Positions 9,220 through 18,078 of a DNA stretch of 64,000 nucleotides are shown one piece after another; position 1 is the stretch's first letter; every line of letters starts with the position of its first letter. Under the pieces are notes generated by a model that was given only the letters and a program-made list of their open reading frames with translations, searched no databases and was not told the origin of the DNA. Both the position numbers and the translations under genes were made by a program. The stretch comes from Sporolactobacillus pectinivorans (GTDB lineage: Bacteria; Bacillota; Bacilli; Bacillales; Sporolactobacillaceae): positions 198,999 through 262,998 of the forward strand of contig NZ_NXGA01000001.1 in the NCBI RefSeq assembly GCF_002802965.1, read 5' to 3'.

Positions 9220-10120
9220 ATAAATATTTCTTCAAACCTTCTTCAAATTTTCTTTTTATGATCTCACGAATATGTATTGGCTCTAAAACTTCAGCATAAC
9301 AGCCATATGACAGGATATAGCCATAAACCCATTCATCCTCGGGAAAAATCACCGCAACCGTAAAATATCCATCTTCATGTTTCCGAATACACGTTGGATC
9401 GAATTCATCATAAATCCTGTAAGCAACCTTTTCATCAAACTTTATGACAAGTGTGACGTCCCTTGCATGCTTGGATTTGAAGTATTGTTCAATATCGTTG
9501 GCGATTTCTCTTTCAAAGATTTCATTCAATGGTTTGAGATTCTTCATTCGAGTAATTTTGAAAAGCCTCAAATCTTTTTTCATTCGGCAATAACCATAGA
9601 GATACCAACTCTGTCCTTTAAAAAGTATTTTTAGAGGTTCAACCGTCCTCTCGGTTTTTTCGCCGTACGAACTAAAATAATCAAAAGTCACAGGTGTTTG
9701 ATTCAAAATAGCTCTTTTTAACACGGTAAATTTTTGACGTTCATTGCCACTGCTGCCCCAGTGGGAAAAATCAACGTCTATCCAATTCGTACTTTGTTTG
9801 TTGAAAAGCGCACTTAATTTATTGAGCACGGAATCTACATCAGGCACTTCCAGGGCACGAAGACTTTGCAGGCTCATCAATACCTCATTCTGTTCCTGAT
9901 CAGAGAGGAGAGATTTATTCAGCACAAAATTTTCGAGCAGCCGAATGCCACCTCCTTTTCCTTTATTTGTATAAATCGGTATACCTGAAGCAGAAAGTGT
10001 ATTGATGTCACGATATATCGTCCGCACAGACACTTCGAAATACGCAGACAACTCCTTGGCTGTTACCTGCTTTTTATCAAGTAAAATATAGATGATCGCA
10101 AACAACCGATTCATGTGCAT
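9218..10120 (-). CDS. YafY-type transcriptional regulator (HTH_11 plus WYL domain)
   Basis: The 300-residue protein has an N-terminal winged helix (LLDKKQVTAKELSAYFEVSV then RTIYRDINTLSASGIPIYT) and a WYL domain with GQSWYLYGYCRMKKDLRLFK at about residues 168-187, followed by a C-terminal WCX-like extension. Such proteins usually repress or activate a neighbouring operon and bind a small ligand through the WYL domain. The neighbour downstream is the GyrI/DUF3788 remnant, so its local target is broken. The start is an ATG at 10120, with a second ATG two codons later equally possible. Confidence 0.85.
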   Translation of the reverse strand: MHMNRLFAIIYILLDKKQVTAKELSAYFEVSVRTIYRDINTLSASGIPIYTNKGKGGGIRLLENFVLNKSLLSDQEQNEVLMSLQSLRALEVPDVDSVLNKLSALFNKQSTNWIDVDFSHWGSSGNERQKFTVLKRAILNQTPVTFDYFSSYGEKTERTVEPLKILFKGQSWYLYGYCRMKKDLRLFKITRMKNLKPLNEIFEREIANDIEQYFKSKHARDVTLVIKFDEKVAYRIYDEFDPTCIRKHEDGYFTVAVIFPEDEWVYGYILSYGCYAEVLEPIHIREIIKRKFEEGLKKYL

Positions 10121-10825
10121 AGGACATCACCCAAAGTTATTATATGTCACAAATATTTACAGAGCATTCCATAAAAATGATATTTTTCAAAAATCTCTTC
10201 CAAATGCTGGCCCTCATACTTCTAAAATTCAACTTGAACGTATCTAGAACTAGACCATTAGAAATCATTAGAGTACCCTTCCTTTTCTTAGCGTCCAAAT
10301 CATTGAAATGGCAACAAAGCTAAAAACGCGGACTATCAATTTTTTAAAGAATGACACTTGTTATAGCGTCTGCATCATTGACAAACTGCTGCATAGACAT
10401 CATTTGCATGATCATCATTCTAAGATACAAGCACTGTGCAGAGTGGGAGTACAGAAGCCCGATAACCATCGACATTGTTTGTTTTAACTGCAGACTGTTT
10501 CGTTAATCAAACGTTTGATGAAGGCCGCTTCAATCTACCGAAAGTACTGCTAAACCGGGCGATGAGGCTCTCATAGGAAGGCAGAAAAGATACGTGAGGA
10601 AGCAAAAGAAGCGGCATTCAGTCACCGTACTTGAAAGCAATATCGAACCTTACAGACATATACGATATCAGAACCATCTATGTAGAATGTTTGAAGCATC
10701 GGGCTGTGCCGATGATTAAAGAATGAACTCTGAAGTAAGCGGGTAAACTGGCAGGACAATTTTGACCGAAAGTAAAAAATTGAAGGCGATTTAAATCCCG
10801 ACCGTAGCATAACGGACTTAAAACA
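10121..10825. other. Gene-poor stretch, nothing recognised
   Basis: About 700 bp hold only short frames with no family resemblance. A short frame near 10640-10720 (NLTDIYDIRTIYVECLKHRA) could be a decayed coding fragment, but I cannot name it. Confidence 0.4.
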
Positions 10826-10872
10826 AAAAAGTTCTTCACCGGTGATCTTACTATCTCAGTAAGGAACTTTTT
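10826..10872 (-). terminator. Terminator of the alpha/beta hydrolase gene (shared stem family)
   Basis: On the minus strand AAAAAGTTCCTTACT pairs with GGTGAAGAACTTTTT with one mismatch and one wobble, followed by further T residues. The stem closely resembles the terminators at 18504 and 25085. Confidence 0.7.
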
Positions 10873-10933
10873 ATCTATAAAGATTTTTTGTCTTTCAAAG
10901 CAGCATAGGCAATTGCACATTTAGTGGTAATAA

Positions 10934-11791
10934 TTAGAGGGTTCTGTCAAGAAAATCACGGATCAATTTACCGATCTGAGCAGCATGCGTCTCAAGTGCA
11001 AAGTGACCGGTATCCAGTAAATGAATCTCGGCTTGTGGCATGTCACGCTGGTATGCTTCGGCACCTGCGGGAATAAATGAGGGATCGTTTTTTCCCCAGA
11101 CAGCGAGGAACGGGGGCTGGTACTTTCGGAAGTAAGCCTGAAATGCCGGATAAAGTTTTACATTGTTGCGGTAATCCAAGATTAGATCCAGTTGAATTTC
11201 CTCCGCACCCGGACGTGACATATAGGCGATATCAAGAGTATAGCCGTCAGGTGAGACAAGACTTGGCTCAACACCGCTGAGGTATTGAAAGTCCCGAATA
11301 GTTTCCGGTGTGAGTGACTCCCGGCAGGCTTCACGATTTTCCGCTGAGGGTAAGGCCCAATAGTTTTTCCAGGCGCCCCATGTTGTACCAAATCCTTCTT
11401 CATAAGCATTGCCATTCTGACTGATCACCGCCGTAACCCGTTCGGGATGGGCTACCGTGATTCGATATCCTACAGGCGCGCCATAATCAAAGACATACAT
11501 CGCATAATGGGCGAAGTGAAGCTTTTCAGTAAACGCGTCAATCACACGGGCAAGATGATCAAACGTATAATCAAACGTATCTCGGGAAGGGGCCTCAGTG
11601 TTTCCGAATCCCGGCAAATCTGGAGCGACTACATGATAACGGTCAGCGAGTTCAGGGATCAGGTCGCGAAACATGTGACTAGATGTGGGAAATCCGTGCA
11701 GCAAAAGGATATTCGGAGCATCTTCAGGACCAGCTTCTCTATAAAATACTTTAACATCGTCAATCGTTTGTGTGTGATAGGTTACATTCAT
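10934..11791 (-). CDS. Alpha/beta hydrolase, haloalkane dehalogenase/epoxide hydrolase type
   Basis: The 285-residue product has the oxyanion motif HGFPTSS (residues 32-38), a nucleophile elbow VFDYGAP with Asp102 in place of the common serine, a candidate acid Asp236 (GKNDPSF) and the catalytic His263 (DTGHFALE). An Asp nucleophile is characteristic of haloalkane dehalogenases and epoxide hydrolases, so hydrolysis of an epoxide or similar substrate is likely, but the substrate is unknown. It has the normal family length. A CGNR-type regulator lies 140 bp upstream on the same strand, probably co-regulated. No signal peptide is seen, so it is cytoplasmic. Confidence 0.85.
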   Translation of the reverse strand: MNVTYHTQTIDDVKVFYREAGPEDAPNILLLHGFPTSSHMFRDLIPELADRYHVVAPDLPGFGNTEAPSRDTFDYTFDHLARVIDAFTEKLHFAHYAMYVFDYGAPVGYRITVAHPERVTAVISQNGNAYEEGFGTTWGAWKNYWALPSAENREACRESLTPETIRDFQYLSGVEPSLVSPDGYTLDIAYMSRPGAEEIQLDLILDYRNNVKLYPAFQAYFRKYQPPFLAVWGKNDPSFIPAGAEAYQRDMPQAEIHLLDTGHFALETHAAQIGKLIRDFLDRTL

Positions 11792-11929
11792 TCTGTTTCT
11801 TTCCTTTCTTTTTTAATCCATCGTTTCCTGATTATGGAGAAACACGTGATAACCGTAATAGTGAACACAATCAGGTTACTTGTCTGATAATTTTACACAG
11901 AAACTTTATCGCCTCTTATGAATAAAATA

Positions 11930-12490
11930 CTATTCATTCCTGTAGCGGGCAGCCTTCATCCTGTTGCCGCATCGTTTCATGGAGCACCACTTCCGCTTGC
12001 CGGTCCGATCAATGAATAAGAGCATGCATTCAGGATTGGCACAGCATTTCATAAACCGTAGTTGATCATCTTCAATAAGTTTCAGAACATCAACAGAAAT
12101 AAGAGCAGCCAGAGATTCCCGGCATCCGCCGACGGGATAAGGATGGATATGCTGTGAAATCATTCTCAGTGTCAATGGACATGCATCAATTTTCTGTTCT
12201 GAACATTTTACCAGTCGTTCCGATACATCTCTGCCGTTCACCGCATCTTCAAAGCACTTTCTAAGAAAAGAACGGTAATTTTTTAAATCGTCTAATACCG
12301 CAAATGATTCTTTACGAATCTTTTCCAGATAATGATCATCAATAAAAGGCACATACCCTTTTGAGGCAAACAACCAGTCGGTAAGATCTGTTTCATTCAG
12401 AATATGATCACGTATTTTACCGTGGCTCATTGTTTGCGTATTTACCAGATCCAGTGCTAAGTGACCGGAAATAAGCGGGAACTTTTCCAT
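11930..12490 (-). CDS. CGNR zinc-finger / ABATE-domain putative transcriptional regulator
   Basis: The roughly 186-residue protein has an N-terminal ABATE domain (SGHLALDLVNT) and ends with a zinc finger, CCANPECMLLFIDRT then KRKWCSMKRCGNRMKAARYR, containing the family hallmark CGNR. Such proteins are stress-related putative regulators with a DNA-binding C-terminus. AGGAGGGG lies just before tandem ATGs; I chose the second (12490) because its spacing is best. The frame is open to 12511. Its position upstream of an Asp-type hydrolase suggests that gene is its target. Confidence 0.8.
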   Translation of the reverse strand: MEKFPLISGHLALDLVNTQTMSHGKIRDHILNETDLTDWLFASKGYVPFIDDHYLEKIRKESFAVLDDLKNYRSFLRKCFEDAVNGRDVSERLVKCSEQKIDACPLTLRMISQHIHPYPVGGCRESLAALISVDVLKLIEDDQLRFMKCCANPECMLLFIDRTGKRKWCSMKRCGNRMKAARYRNE

Positions 12491-12597
12491 CATCTCCCCT
12501 CCTGCTTTCAATTTATATTAAAAAGAGCTATTTGTCAATCAATTATGACTAATAACCTCTTGATTGATTATATGCGGTTATTCTTAAAACCTATCTG

Positions 12598-13392
12598 TTA
12601 ATGAGATCCTGCACTGCTATTTTGAAGCGCGGACGCATGTTGTCCATCCGGTTTCAGCGGATGGATCAGAAAGCGAATCTGTGTGACGGATCTACCTGTT
12701 TTCAGGGTCTGGTAGGAAATACTGAATTCACCGGTTTGATTAACGTCCTCCAGAGAAGGCTCAATGACCCTTCTCTTCAAGTCCACCCAACGTTCCAGCT
12801 TTCCCTTTTCCACATCGGTCAAATAGCGAAGCTGATCCAGCGTCAGAGTGAGTTCAGGCAATGTCTCATGGATCTTGAACAGCTCGTACAGTCTGGAGCT
12901 ATACTTGCTTTTTAAATGATTGTCCATGTCCATGGCTTTATAATCCATTGTCTGAAAAATATCATGCAGACAAACAATGTACGGATACAGGCTGGAGCTG
13001 AGGACGACGATAAACTCAGATTTTGCCTGATCGAATGCCGCGCTCTGAATCCAGCTCGTCAACACATCTTCTTCCCGCCCTGTATCGTTTGAAGTAATCC
13101 AAAAAGGATAACTCCTGATTTTCAGCAAGTTCGCTTTAAGAGTCTCAATACCATTCGTTTGATCCGGCCGGCCAAATGCCGAGCGAATAGACGATTCAGA
13201 AAACTGAACATACGGCCGGTCCGTTTGAACGGTGCAGTTTTTTAAAAGATAAAAAAGCAACCGATTTTCTTCCAAACCCATTTTCTGATGCGTCATTTTG
13301 AAAAGTTTCTTGGCTCTGACCAACCAGTAGACTCTATCTTTTATTGGTTTTAAATGCATTTTACCAGTGAATGATTCATTTTTCAGATTCAT
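12598..13392 (-). CDS. Rep_3-family plasmid replication initiator homologue
   Basis: The roughly 264-residue protein shows the initiator RepB/Rep_3 layout: an N-terminal winged helix with LEENRLLFYLLKNC, and the strongly conserved KSKYSSRLYELFK near the middle, followed by a second winged-helix region (TLTLDQLRYLTD). In plasmids these proteins bind iterons to start replication and repress their own gene by binding an inverted repeat. No iteron array was seen next to it. A perfect palindrome does lie immediately upstream, between this gene and a divergent ABC exporter. It could be an integrated plasmid remnant or an initiator reused as a repressor. The start is the ATG at 13392 after AAAGGAAAC. 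Confidence 0.75.
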   Translation of the reverse strand: MNLKNESFTGKMHLKPIKDRVYWLVRAKKLFKMTHQKMGLEENRLLFYLLKNCTVQTDRPYVQFSESSIRSAFGRPDQTNGIETLKANLLKIRSYPFWITSNDTGREEDVLTSWIQSAAFDQAKSEFIVVLSSSLYPYIVCLHDIFQTMDYKAMDMDNHLKSKYSSRLYELFKIHETLPELTLTLDQLRYLTDVEKGKLERWVDLKRRVIEPSLEDVNQTGEFSISYQTLKTGRSVTQIRFLIHPLKPDGQHASALQNSSAGSH

Positions 13393-13428
13393 TATGATTG
13401 TTTCCTTTCCCAATCTGTGCTACTCTCT

Positions 13429-13470
13429 AAAAGTGACAAATAAATTATATATAATATATTTGTCACTTTT
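13429..13470. promoter_or_regulatory. Perfect 14-bp palindrome with AT-rich centre between rep-like gene and ABC exporter
   Basis: AAAAGTGACAAATA at 13429-13442 is mirrored by TATTTGTCACTTTT at 13457-13470. The 14-base centre contains TATAAT-like -10 elements on both strands (for example 13450-13455). It is positioned to control both divergent genes. Confidence 0.75.
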
Positions 13471-13496
13471 AATCAAACGGCGGGAGTGATTTGAAC

Positions 13497-14615
13497 ATGT
13501 ACTTAGCATGGAAAGAGATGCACCACAGCAAAGGCCGCTTTTTCTTCATGATGGTGATTATTGCCCTTTTATCCTATCTCGTTCTGTTTGTCTCAGGACT
13601 TGCAAACGGCCTGGCATCGGACAATGCATCCGCTATTGAAAAATACGGAAACAGGACATTTATCCTGCAAAAAGACGCTGATAACCGGATCAATCGATCC
13701 GCTCTGACTTCCGGTACGGTGACCACGCTAAGGGACAAACTTGGCCGCGAGAATACCGTCTTGCTGGGCATTCAAACAACGACAATCAATCAAACCGGGA
13801 AAGAGCAGAAGATCGATGCGTCGTTCTTCAGTGTAAATCCGTCCGGGTCATTCAAGCCTGAGTTAGCCGCAGGCAGACAGCCTTCAGTTAACTCTACGGT
13901 TGATATTATCATAGATCGCTCCATCGCGAAAAGCGGCATCCATCTGAACGACACAATCATGGAGCAATCCAGCGGACTTAAATTCAAAATAATCGGTTTT
14001 ACAAAAGCAGCAACCTATTTGCACACGCCAGTTGCCTACGTCAATGCCAGGCAATGGAACATGATGATGCAAAAGGAGACAGGTGGAAATGCACGGGCCA
14101 ATTCCGAATATACTGCCGTCCTGACGCCTGATACAAGCCATGAAATCGATCGGCTGACCCGGAATGCCGGACTCAGCCAGAAAATAAGCGGTGCCTCTCT
14201 GTCAACGATCATTCAGTCTCTCCCAGGTTACTCTGCCGAGCAGGGTTCATTGCTGATGATGATTAGTTTTCTCTTCATCATTTCAATCTTTATCCTTGGC
14301 ATATTCTTTTATATTATCACGGCACAAAAAAGTGTACAGTTTGGCATTTTGAAAGCAATTGGCACAGGAACAGGCTATCTGATGCGCAGCCTGATCTTTC
14401 AAACCCTGCTGGTGCTGCTATTCAGTCTGGCAGTCAGTCTGCTGCTTACCTGGCTTACAGCAGCAATTTTACCGGCGGGTATGCCTTTCTCGCTACCAGT
14501 TGGGACGATTATAAAAATATTAGCTGCTTTTATCGGCGTCAGCGTATTCAGCATTGTGATTTCGATTTACCAGGTGATAAAGATAAACGCGCTCAGTGCG
14601 ATCGAAGGGAGATAA
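13497..14615 (+). CDS. hrtB: ABC exporter permease, HrtB-like (FtsX/MacB type)
   Basis: The roughly 372-residue protein has a cytoplasmic start MYLAWKEMHHSKGRF, one membrane segment, a large extracytoplasmic region (about residues 40-245) and three C-terminal membrane segments, the layout of MacB/FtsX permeases. The N-terminus is most like HrtB of the haem-efflux pair HrtBA in lactic acid bacteria. Related pairs export antimicrobial peptides, so haem export is likely but not proven. The ATG at 13497 is favoured over a TTG at 13491 by distance from GGGAG. It overlaps no gene but runs directly into its ATPase. Confidence 0.75.
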   Translation: MYLAWKEMHHSKGRFFFMMVIIALLSYLVLFVSGLANGLASDNASAIEKYGNRTFILQKDADNRINRSALTSGTVTTLRDKLGRENTVLLGIQTTTINQTGKEQKIDASFFSVNPSGSFKPELAAGRQPSVNSTVDIIIDRSIAKSGIHLNDTIMEQSSGLKFKIIGFTKAATYLHTPVAYVNARQWNMMMQKETGGNARANSEYTAVLTPDTSHEIDRLTRNAGLSQKISGASLSTIIQSLPGYSAEQGSLLMMISFLFIISIFILGIFFYIITAQKSVQFGILKAIGTGTGYLMRSLIFQTLLVLLFSLAVSLLLTWLTAAILPAGMPFSLPVGTIIKILAAFIGVSVFSIVISIYQVIKINALSAIEGR

Positions 14616-14622
14616 CGGCACA

Positions 14623-15309
14623 ATGGATAAAGAAAACATTCTGACTTTCAATCATGTCGGTAAAACTTATCCGGATGGAGAAATGCCTCTTAATATTTTA
14701 AAAGATATCACATTCAGCTTAAAAAAAGGTGAATTTATCGGACTTGTCGGCCCGTCCGGAGCGGGGAAAAGCACCCTTCTCTCACTTGCGGGAGCGTTGA
14801 TCTCCCCCAGCACCGGAGACATTATCCTGAATGGTGCGTCCATCTCTTCCATGTCGGCAATGGAACAGACTGCGTTGCGGCTGAAAGAGGTCGGCTTCAT
14901 CTTTCAGAATGCCCATCTTGTCCCCTATCTGACCGCCCGGGAGCAATTGCTTTTTGTCGCAAGGTTGCTTAAGGAACCTAAAAAAAGCCGGATCAGGCGG
15001 GCTGATGAATTGCTTGACAAGCTTGGACTTTCCAGTCGATTTCACTATTACCCGGATAAATTATCAGGAGGAGAGAAGCAGAGAGTAGCCATTGCCAGAG
15101 CAATGATGAATCAGCCCTCATTGGTCCTGGCCGACGAACCAACGGCCAGTCTGGATTACCAGCGGGCAAAAGAAGTAGTTGAATGGCTTCATCAGGAAGT
15201 GACAAATCACGAAAAGGGCGTCCTGATGGTCACCCATGATACACGAATGCTCGATTTATGCGATCGCGTGATCCGTTTGGAAGACGGGCATATCACAGCG
15301 ATTTCTTAG
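14623..15309 (+). CDS. hrtA: ABC exporter ATP-binding protein, HrtA-like
   Basis: The roughly 228-residue ATPase has a Walker A motif GPSGAGKST, the signature LSGGEKQRVAIARAMM and a Walker B LVLADEPTASLD, all intact. It belongs to the MacB/LolD/HrtA subgroup that pairs with FtsX-type permeases. Its ATG at 14623 lies seven bases after the permease stop, and GGGAG within the permease's last codons can serve as its ribosome site, so the two are translationally coupled. The role follows from the permease: probable export of haem or another hydrophobic toxic compound, controlled by the palindrome upstream. Confidence 0.8.
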   Translation: MDKENILTFNHVGKTYPDGEMPLNILKDITFSLKKGEFIGLVGPSGAGKSTLLSLAGALISPSTGDIILNGASISSMSAMEQTALRLKEVGFIFQNAHLVPYLTAREQLLFVARLLKEPKKSRIRRADELLDKLGLSSRFHYYPDKLSGGEKQRVAIARAMMNQPSLVLADEPTASLDYQRAKEVVEWLHQEVTNHEKGVLMVTHDTRMLDLCDRVIRLEDGHITAIS

Positions 15310-15477
15310 GATGCTTGCTGATTCACACTGATCTAACAGAAAAGAGACAAAGCCATTGCGGCTGACCCGTTTTTTTTCTAGTGAATCTGCCCCAATAAAT
15401 TTTGACATTAATCTTATTAAACCAGCATAATAGTCACCTTTGGTTTTGATCATTTTACAGTTCATTTGTCTTTGGAG

Positions 15478-15523
15478 GCTGAAAGTCCACTTTCTCTTAT
15501 TTTTATGGAAGTGGACTTTCAGC
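15478..15523. terminator. Perfect 15-bp hairpin after hrtA
   Basis: GCTGAAAGTCCACTT pairs exactly with AAGTGGACTTTCAGC around a 16-base AT-rich loop. No strong T-run follows on either strand, so it may be a processed or regulatory hairpin rather than a terminator. It lies 170 bp after the ATPase gene; nothing else is recognised in 15310-15673. Confidence 0.45.
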
Positions 15524-15673
15524 AGTTATTGATCAAAAATTATAACAACGGCTAAATGCTGGACAAAATACTTCTACAATTATATCACTGTAAGGTTTAG
15601 ATCAAGTTTACATTCCTTCTTACATATGTTGATAATAACTCAACTGTACATTGGATAGGAGGGATGGCGTACC

Positions 15674-16321
15674 ATGTCTCAGAATTCAAATATCGGGACA
15701 TTAATTCGGTCATTATTGAAGAAACATTCGCTTTCGATGCGGCAGCTCAGTGCGCGAACCGGAATCGATACAGCAACCATTTCTCGCATCGTTAATGGCA
15801 AACAGCAGGCAAAGTTAAGCCACTTACAGCAATTTGCTAATCACCTGGATATTCCGGTAAAAAAATTAGTGGACGCCACCATTTTTGATGGTACCCAAAC
15901 GGCCGCAGATGCTCCGGCAGATATCTATCACTCCGTTGGTTCAATTCAAAAAGTTCTCGGGTCATCCTCTTTTTTTGATCAAGAATTCACTGCCGAACGT
16001 GTGAGTCAAGAATTAGTGAAGTACGAACAGTATGCAAAAACAGCCGAGGGAGACCAGATCATCCATGATGAGTTTGGTTCAAAGGTAAAGCAAGTCAATG
16101 GTACCGGACCCTTTATTGAGCAATTACAGCAAATGTTTGATCAATACTGTCAGGAGAAAACTTCAGTCGCGGTGCGCGCCATACTGGGAAGCGCGCTCCT
16201 GTATTTTATTTTATCTACAGATGTTATTCCGGATTATGTATTCCCAATTGGCTATTTAGACGACGCGATTGCCGTACAACTGGTACAGCAGCACCTGTCA
16301 CAGATGGATCATCCGGTATAA
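15674..16321 (+). CDS. XRE-type HTH protein with C-terminal DUF1232 (YkvA-like) domain
   Basis: The first 65 residues form a Cro/C1-type helix-turn-helix (LSMRQLSARTGIDTATISRI). After a linker, the last 50 residues form a DUF1232 domain with AVRAILGSALLYFILSTDV and IPDYVFPIGYLDDAIAV, which holds a short hydrophobic helix pair. DUF1232 proteins are small, often membrane-linked and of unknown function. The combination with an XRE domain suggests a DNA-binding protein with a membrane-associated sensor part, which is inference. GGAGGG lies about ten bases before the ATG. A divergent Nramp transporter follows 150 bp downstream on the same strand. Confidence 0.75.
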   Translation: MSQNSNIGTLIRSLLKKHSLSMRQLSARTGIDTATISRIVNGKQQAKLSHLQQFANHLDIPVKKLVDATIFDGTQTAADAPADIYHSVGSIQKVLGSSSFFDQEFTAERVSQELVKYEQYAKTAEGDQIIHDEFGSKVKQVNGTGPFIEQLQQMFDQYCQEKTSVAVRAILGSALLYFILSTDVIPDYVFPIGYLDDAIAVQLVQQHLSQMDHPV

Positions 16322-16471
16322 GTTAACCCCCATTAAACTGAGCACGTTTTGCCACGTGTTGAGAAACGTTTCTTTTTCTTCAATGCGTGTTGTTAGGGCC
16401 AGGCACATCCCTCAACACCTGGGAATATCCTACTTAAAAATATCAATTTATTTAATGGGATGTGTTAAGCA

Positions 16472-17785
16472 ATGGATAAAATGCAAGCAACGTTGACCTC
16501 ATCAGATGCTCATCAATCTAAGTTTCGAGAAATTGTTACAAACAGGAAGAAAGGTTGGAAACGGTTGGCTTTGCTCATTTGGGCCCTCATGGGACCTGGT
16601 CTGATTGCAGCCATGGCGGATAATGATGCCGGTGGGGCGATTTCTTATGCCGTGACAGGCGCAGAATTTGGCATCGGCCTTTTTGTTCCTTTAGTTTTAT
16701 GTCTCGCCCCTCTGACCTTTACAATTCAGGAGATGAGCATGCGCCTTGGAGCTGTGACTCAGGAAGGATTCTCAAGGCTGGCCTTGAAGCGCTACGGGCG
16801 ATTCTGGGGTTACTACCACATTACGACCCTTGCTTTTGAAAATCTGCTGATTCTTGTCACTGAATTTATCGGGATGACGGCGGGACTTGTTCTCTTAGGC
16901 CTCCCCCTATGGCTGAGTACCGTTCTTTGCTTATTGCTGGTTGTCATCTTTGCTCTTTTTACCGGATACTGGACAAAAGAACGTGTGGCACTGTTTGTGG
17001 CATTGCTTAATGTAGTTTTTTTAGTGGTCGCAGCGATGACCCATCCGAGTCTGGCCGCCATCGGTCATTCTTTTGCAGCGTGGAATGTTCCAGCAGCCCT
17101 TCAGGGTGGTGTGATTTGGTACATGATCGCGACCATTGGAAATGCGGTTGCTCCGTGGATGGTCTTTTTTCAAGGAAGCGGCACTGTTGACAAGGGTGTA
17201 ACATCACGTGAACTTTGGCTTGGGCGAATAGACACAGCAATCGGCATCCTCCTCCAAGTGATTATTGCAGCGGGGGCTATTATTGCCGGCGCAGCTCTCT
17301 TTGGGCATGTGCAAAACATCAGTAATGCAGGACCGTCTGATATGATCAGAGCGCTCAATAACGTCGTAGGACGATGGCCGGCGATCCTGTTCGGGTTCGG
17401 GCTGTTCAATGCCGGTTTTCTGGCTTCAATAACGGTTTCTCTTTCTTCTTCCTGGAGCATTGCGGAGCTGTTCGGCTGGTCTAAGAGCCTTAATGACAAA
17501 GTATGGGAAGCGCCGAAATTTTATGCCGTTTATATCGGCAGCCTGGTTCTTGCAGCGTTCGCTATTCTGATTCCGAACTTGCCGCTCAATTATTTCTCAG
17601 TGGTCGCACAGGTTATCGGCGGCATTCTGATGCTGCCCCTGCTCATTTTCATGGTCTTAATGACCAGTGACCGGGAATTGATGGGAACGCATAGAACTAG
17701 AATATTCGGTAGAATATGGAGCTGGGTCATGGTTAGCTTGCTCATCGGATTGACTCTAGCCAGTTTTTGGCAAACCTTTTTTTAA
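16472..17785 (+). CDS. Nramp-family metal transporter with divergent ion-binding motif
   Basis: The 437-residue protein has eleven predicted membrane segments. In segment 1 the canonical DPGN of Nramp proteins is replaced by ADNDAGG (residues 49-55), and the segment 6 MPHN-type motif is replaced by APWMVFFQG. Replacement at these two positions is seen in Nramp-related magnesium transporters and other divergent Nramp clades, so manganese or iron may not be the main substrate. A canonical MntH is present at 28705. The first 36 residues are a hydrophilic extension. The ribosome site is weak; a small hairpin (TGTTAGGG with CCCTCAACA) lies in the leader. Confidence 0.8.
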   Translation: MDKMQATLTSSDAHQSKFREIVTNRKKGWKRLALLIWALMGPGLIAAMADNDAGGAISYAVTGAEFGIGLFVPLVLCLAPLTFTIQEMSMRLGAVTQEGFSRLALKRYGRFWGYYHITTLAFENLLILVTEFIGMTAGLVLLGLPLWLSTVLCLLLVVIFALFTGYWTKERVALFVALLNVVFLVVAAMTHPSLAAIGHSFAAWNVPAALQGGVIWYMIATIGNAVAPWMVFFQGSGTVDKGVTSRELWLGRIDTAIGILLQVIIAAGAIIAGAALFGHVQNISNAGPSDMIRALNNVVGRWPAILFGFGLFNAGFLASITVSLSSSWSIAELFGWSKSLNDKVWEAPKFYAVYIGSLVLAAFAILIPNLPLNYFSVVAQVIGGILMLPLLIFMVLMTSDRELMGTHRTRIFGRIWSWVMVSLLIGLTLASFWQTFF

Positions 17786-17900
17786 AAAAGCAGAAGTCTT
17801 GTAAAGTGAAGACATAACTGCTGCAGACGAAGCCAGATTTTCATCTCGCATGAGTTTAAATCGGATTTTTTGACAGATGTTTTTTAGTAAAAAGCTTGTG

Positions 17901-17932
17901 TTGACATTCTGGCAATGTTTCTTTGGTATAAT
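17901..17932 (+). promoter_or_regulatory. Promoter with extended -10 for the proline-rich protein gene
   Basis: TTGACA at 17901-17906 and TGGTATAAT at 17924-17932 form a promoter-like pair. The spacing of 20 bp is long, but the TG upstream of the -10 can compensate. A leader of about 140 nt follows. Confidence 0.6.
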
Positions 17933-18026
17933 GTCACTTTTGTAGATAAATAAGGTTTGTAAGTAATAAGCGAATTGCTAAATCACCAAAACCGAGTTGT
18001 CACAGGATATGAAGATAGGCATATGG

Positions 18027-18067
18027 TGTAAGTGAGCTTTAAAGTATTAGAAATCACTTACAAGGAG
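18027..18067 (+). promoter_or_regulatory. Leader hairpin abutting the ribosome binding site
   Basis: TGTAAGTGA at 18027-18035 pairs perfectly with TCACTTACA at 18054-18062, and AGGAG follows at once at 18063-18067. The hairpin could protect the 5' end or affect ribosome access. Confidence 0.45.
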
Positions 18068-18078
18068 ATCTAATCTGA

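Noticed and set aside
16322..16471. Possible metal riboswitch ahead of the divergent Nramp gene
   Set aside because: Only a small imperfect hairpin is seen; no M-box or yybP-ykoY consensus could be recognised.
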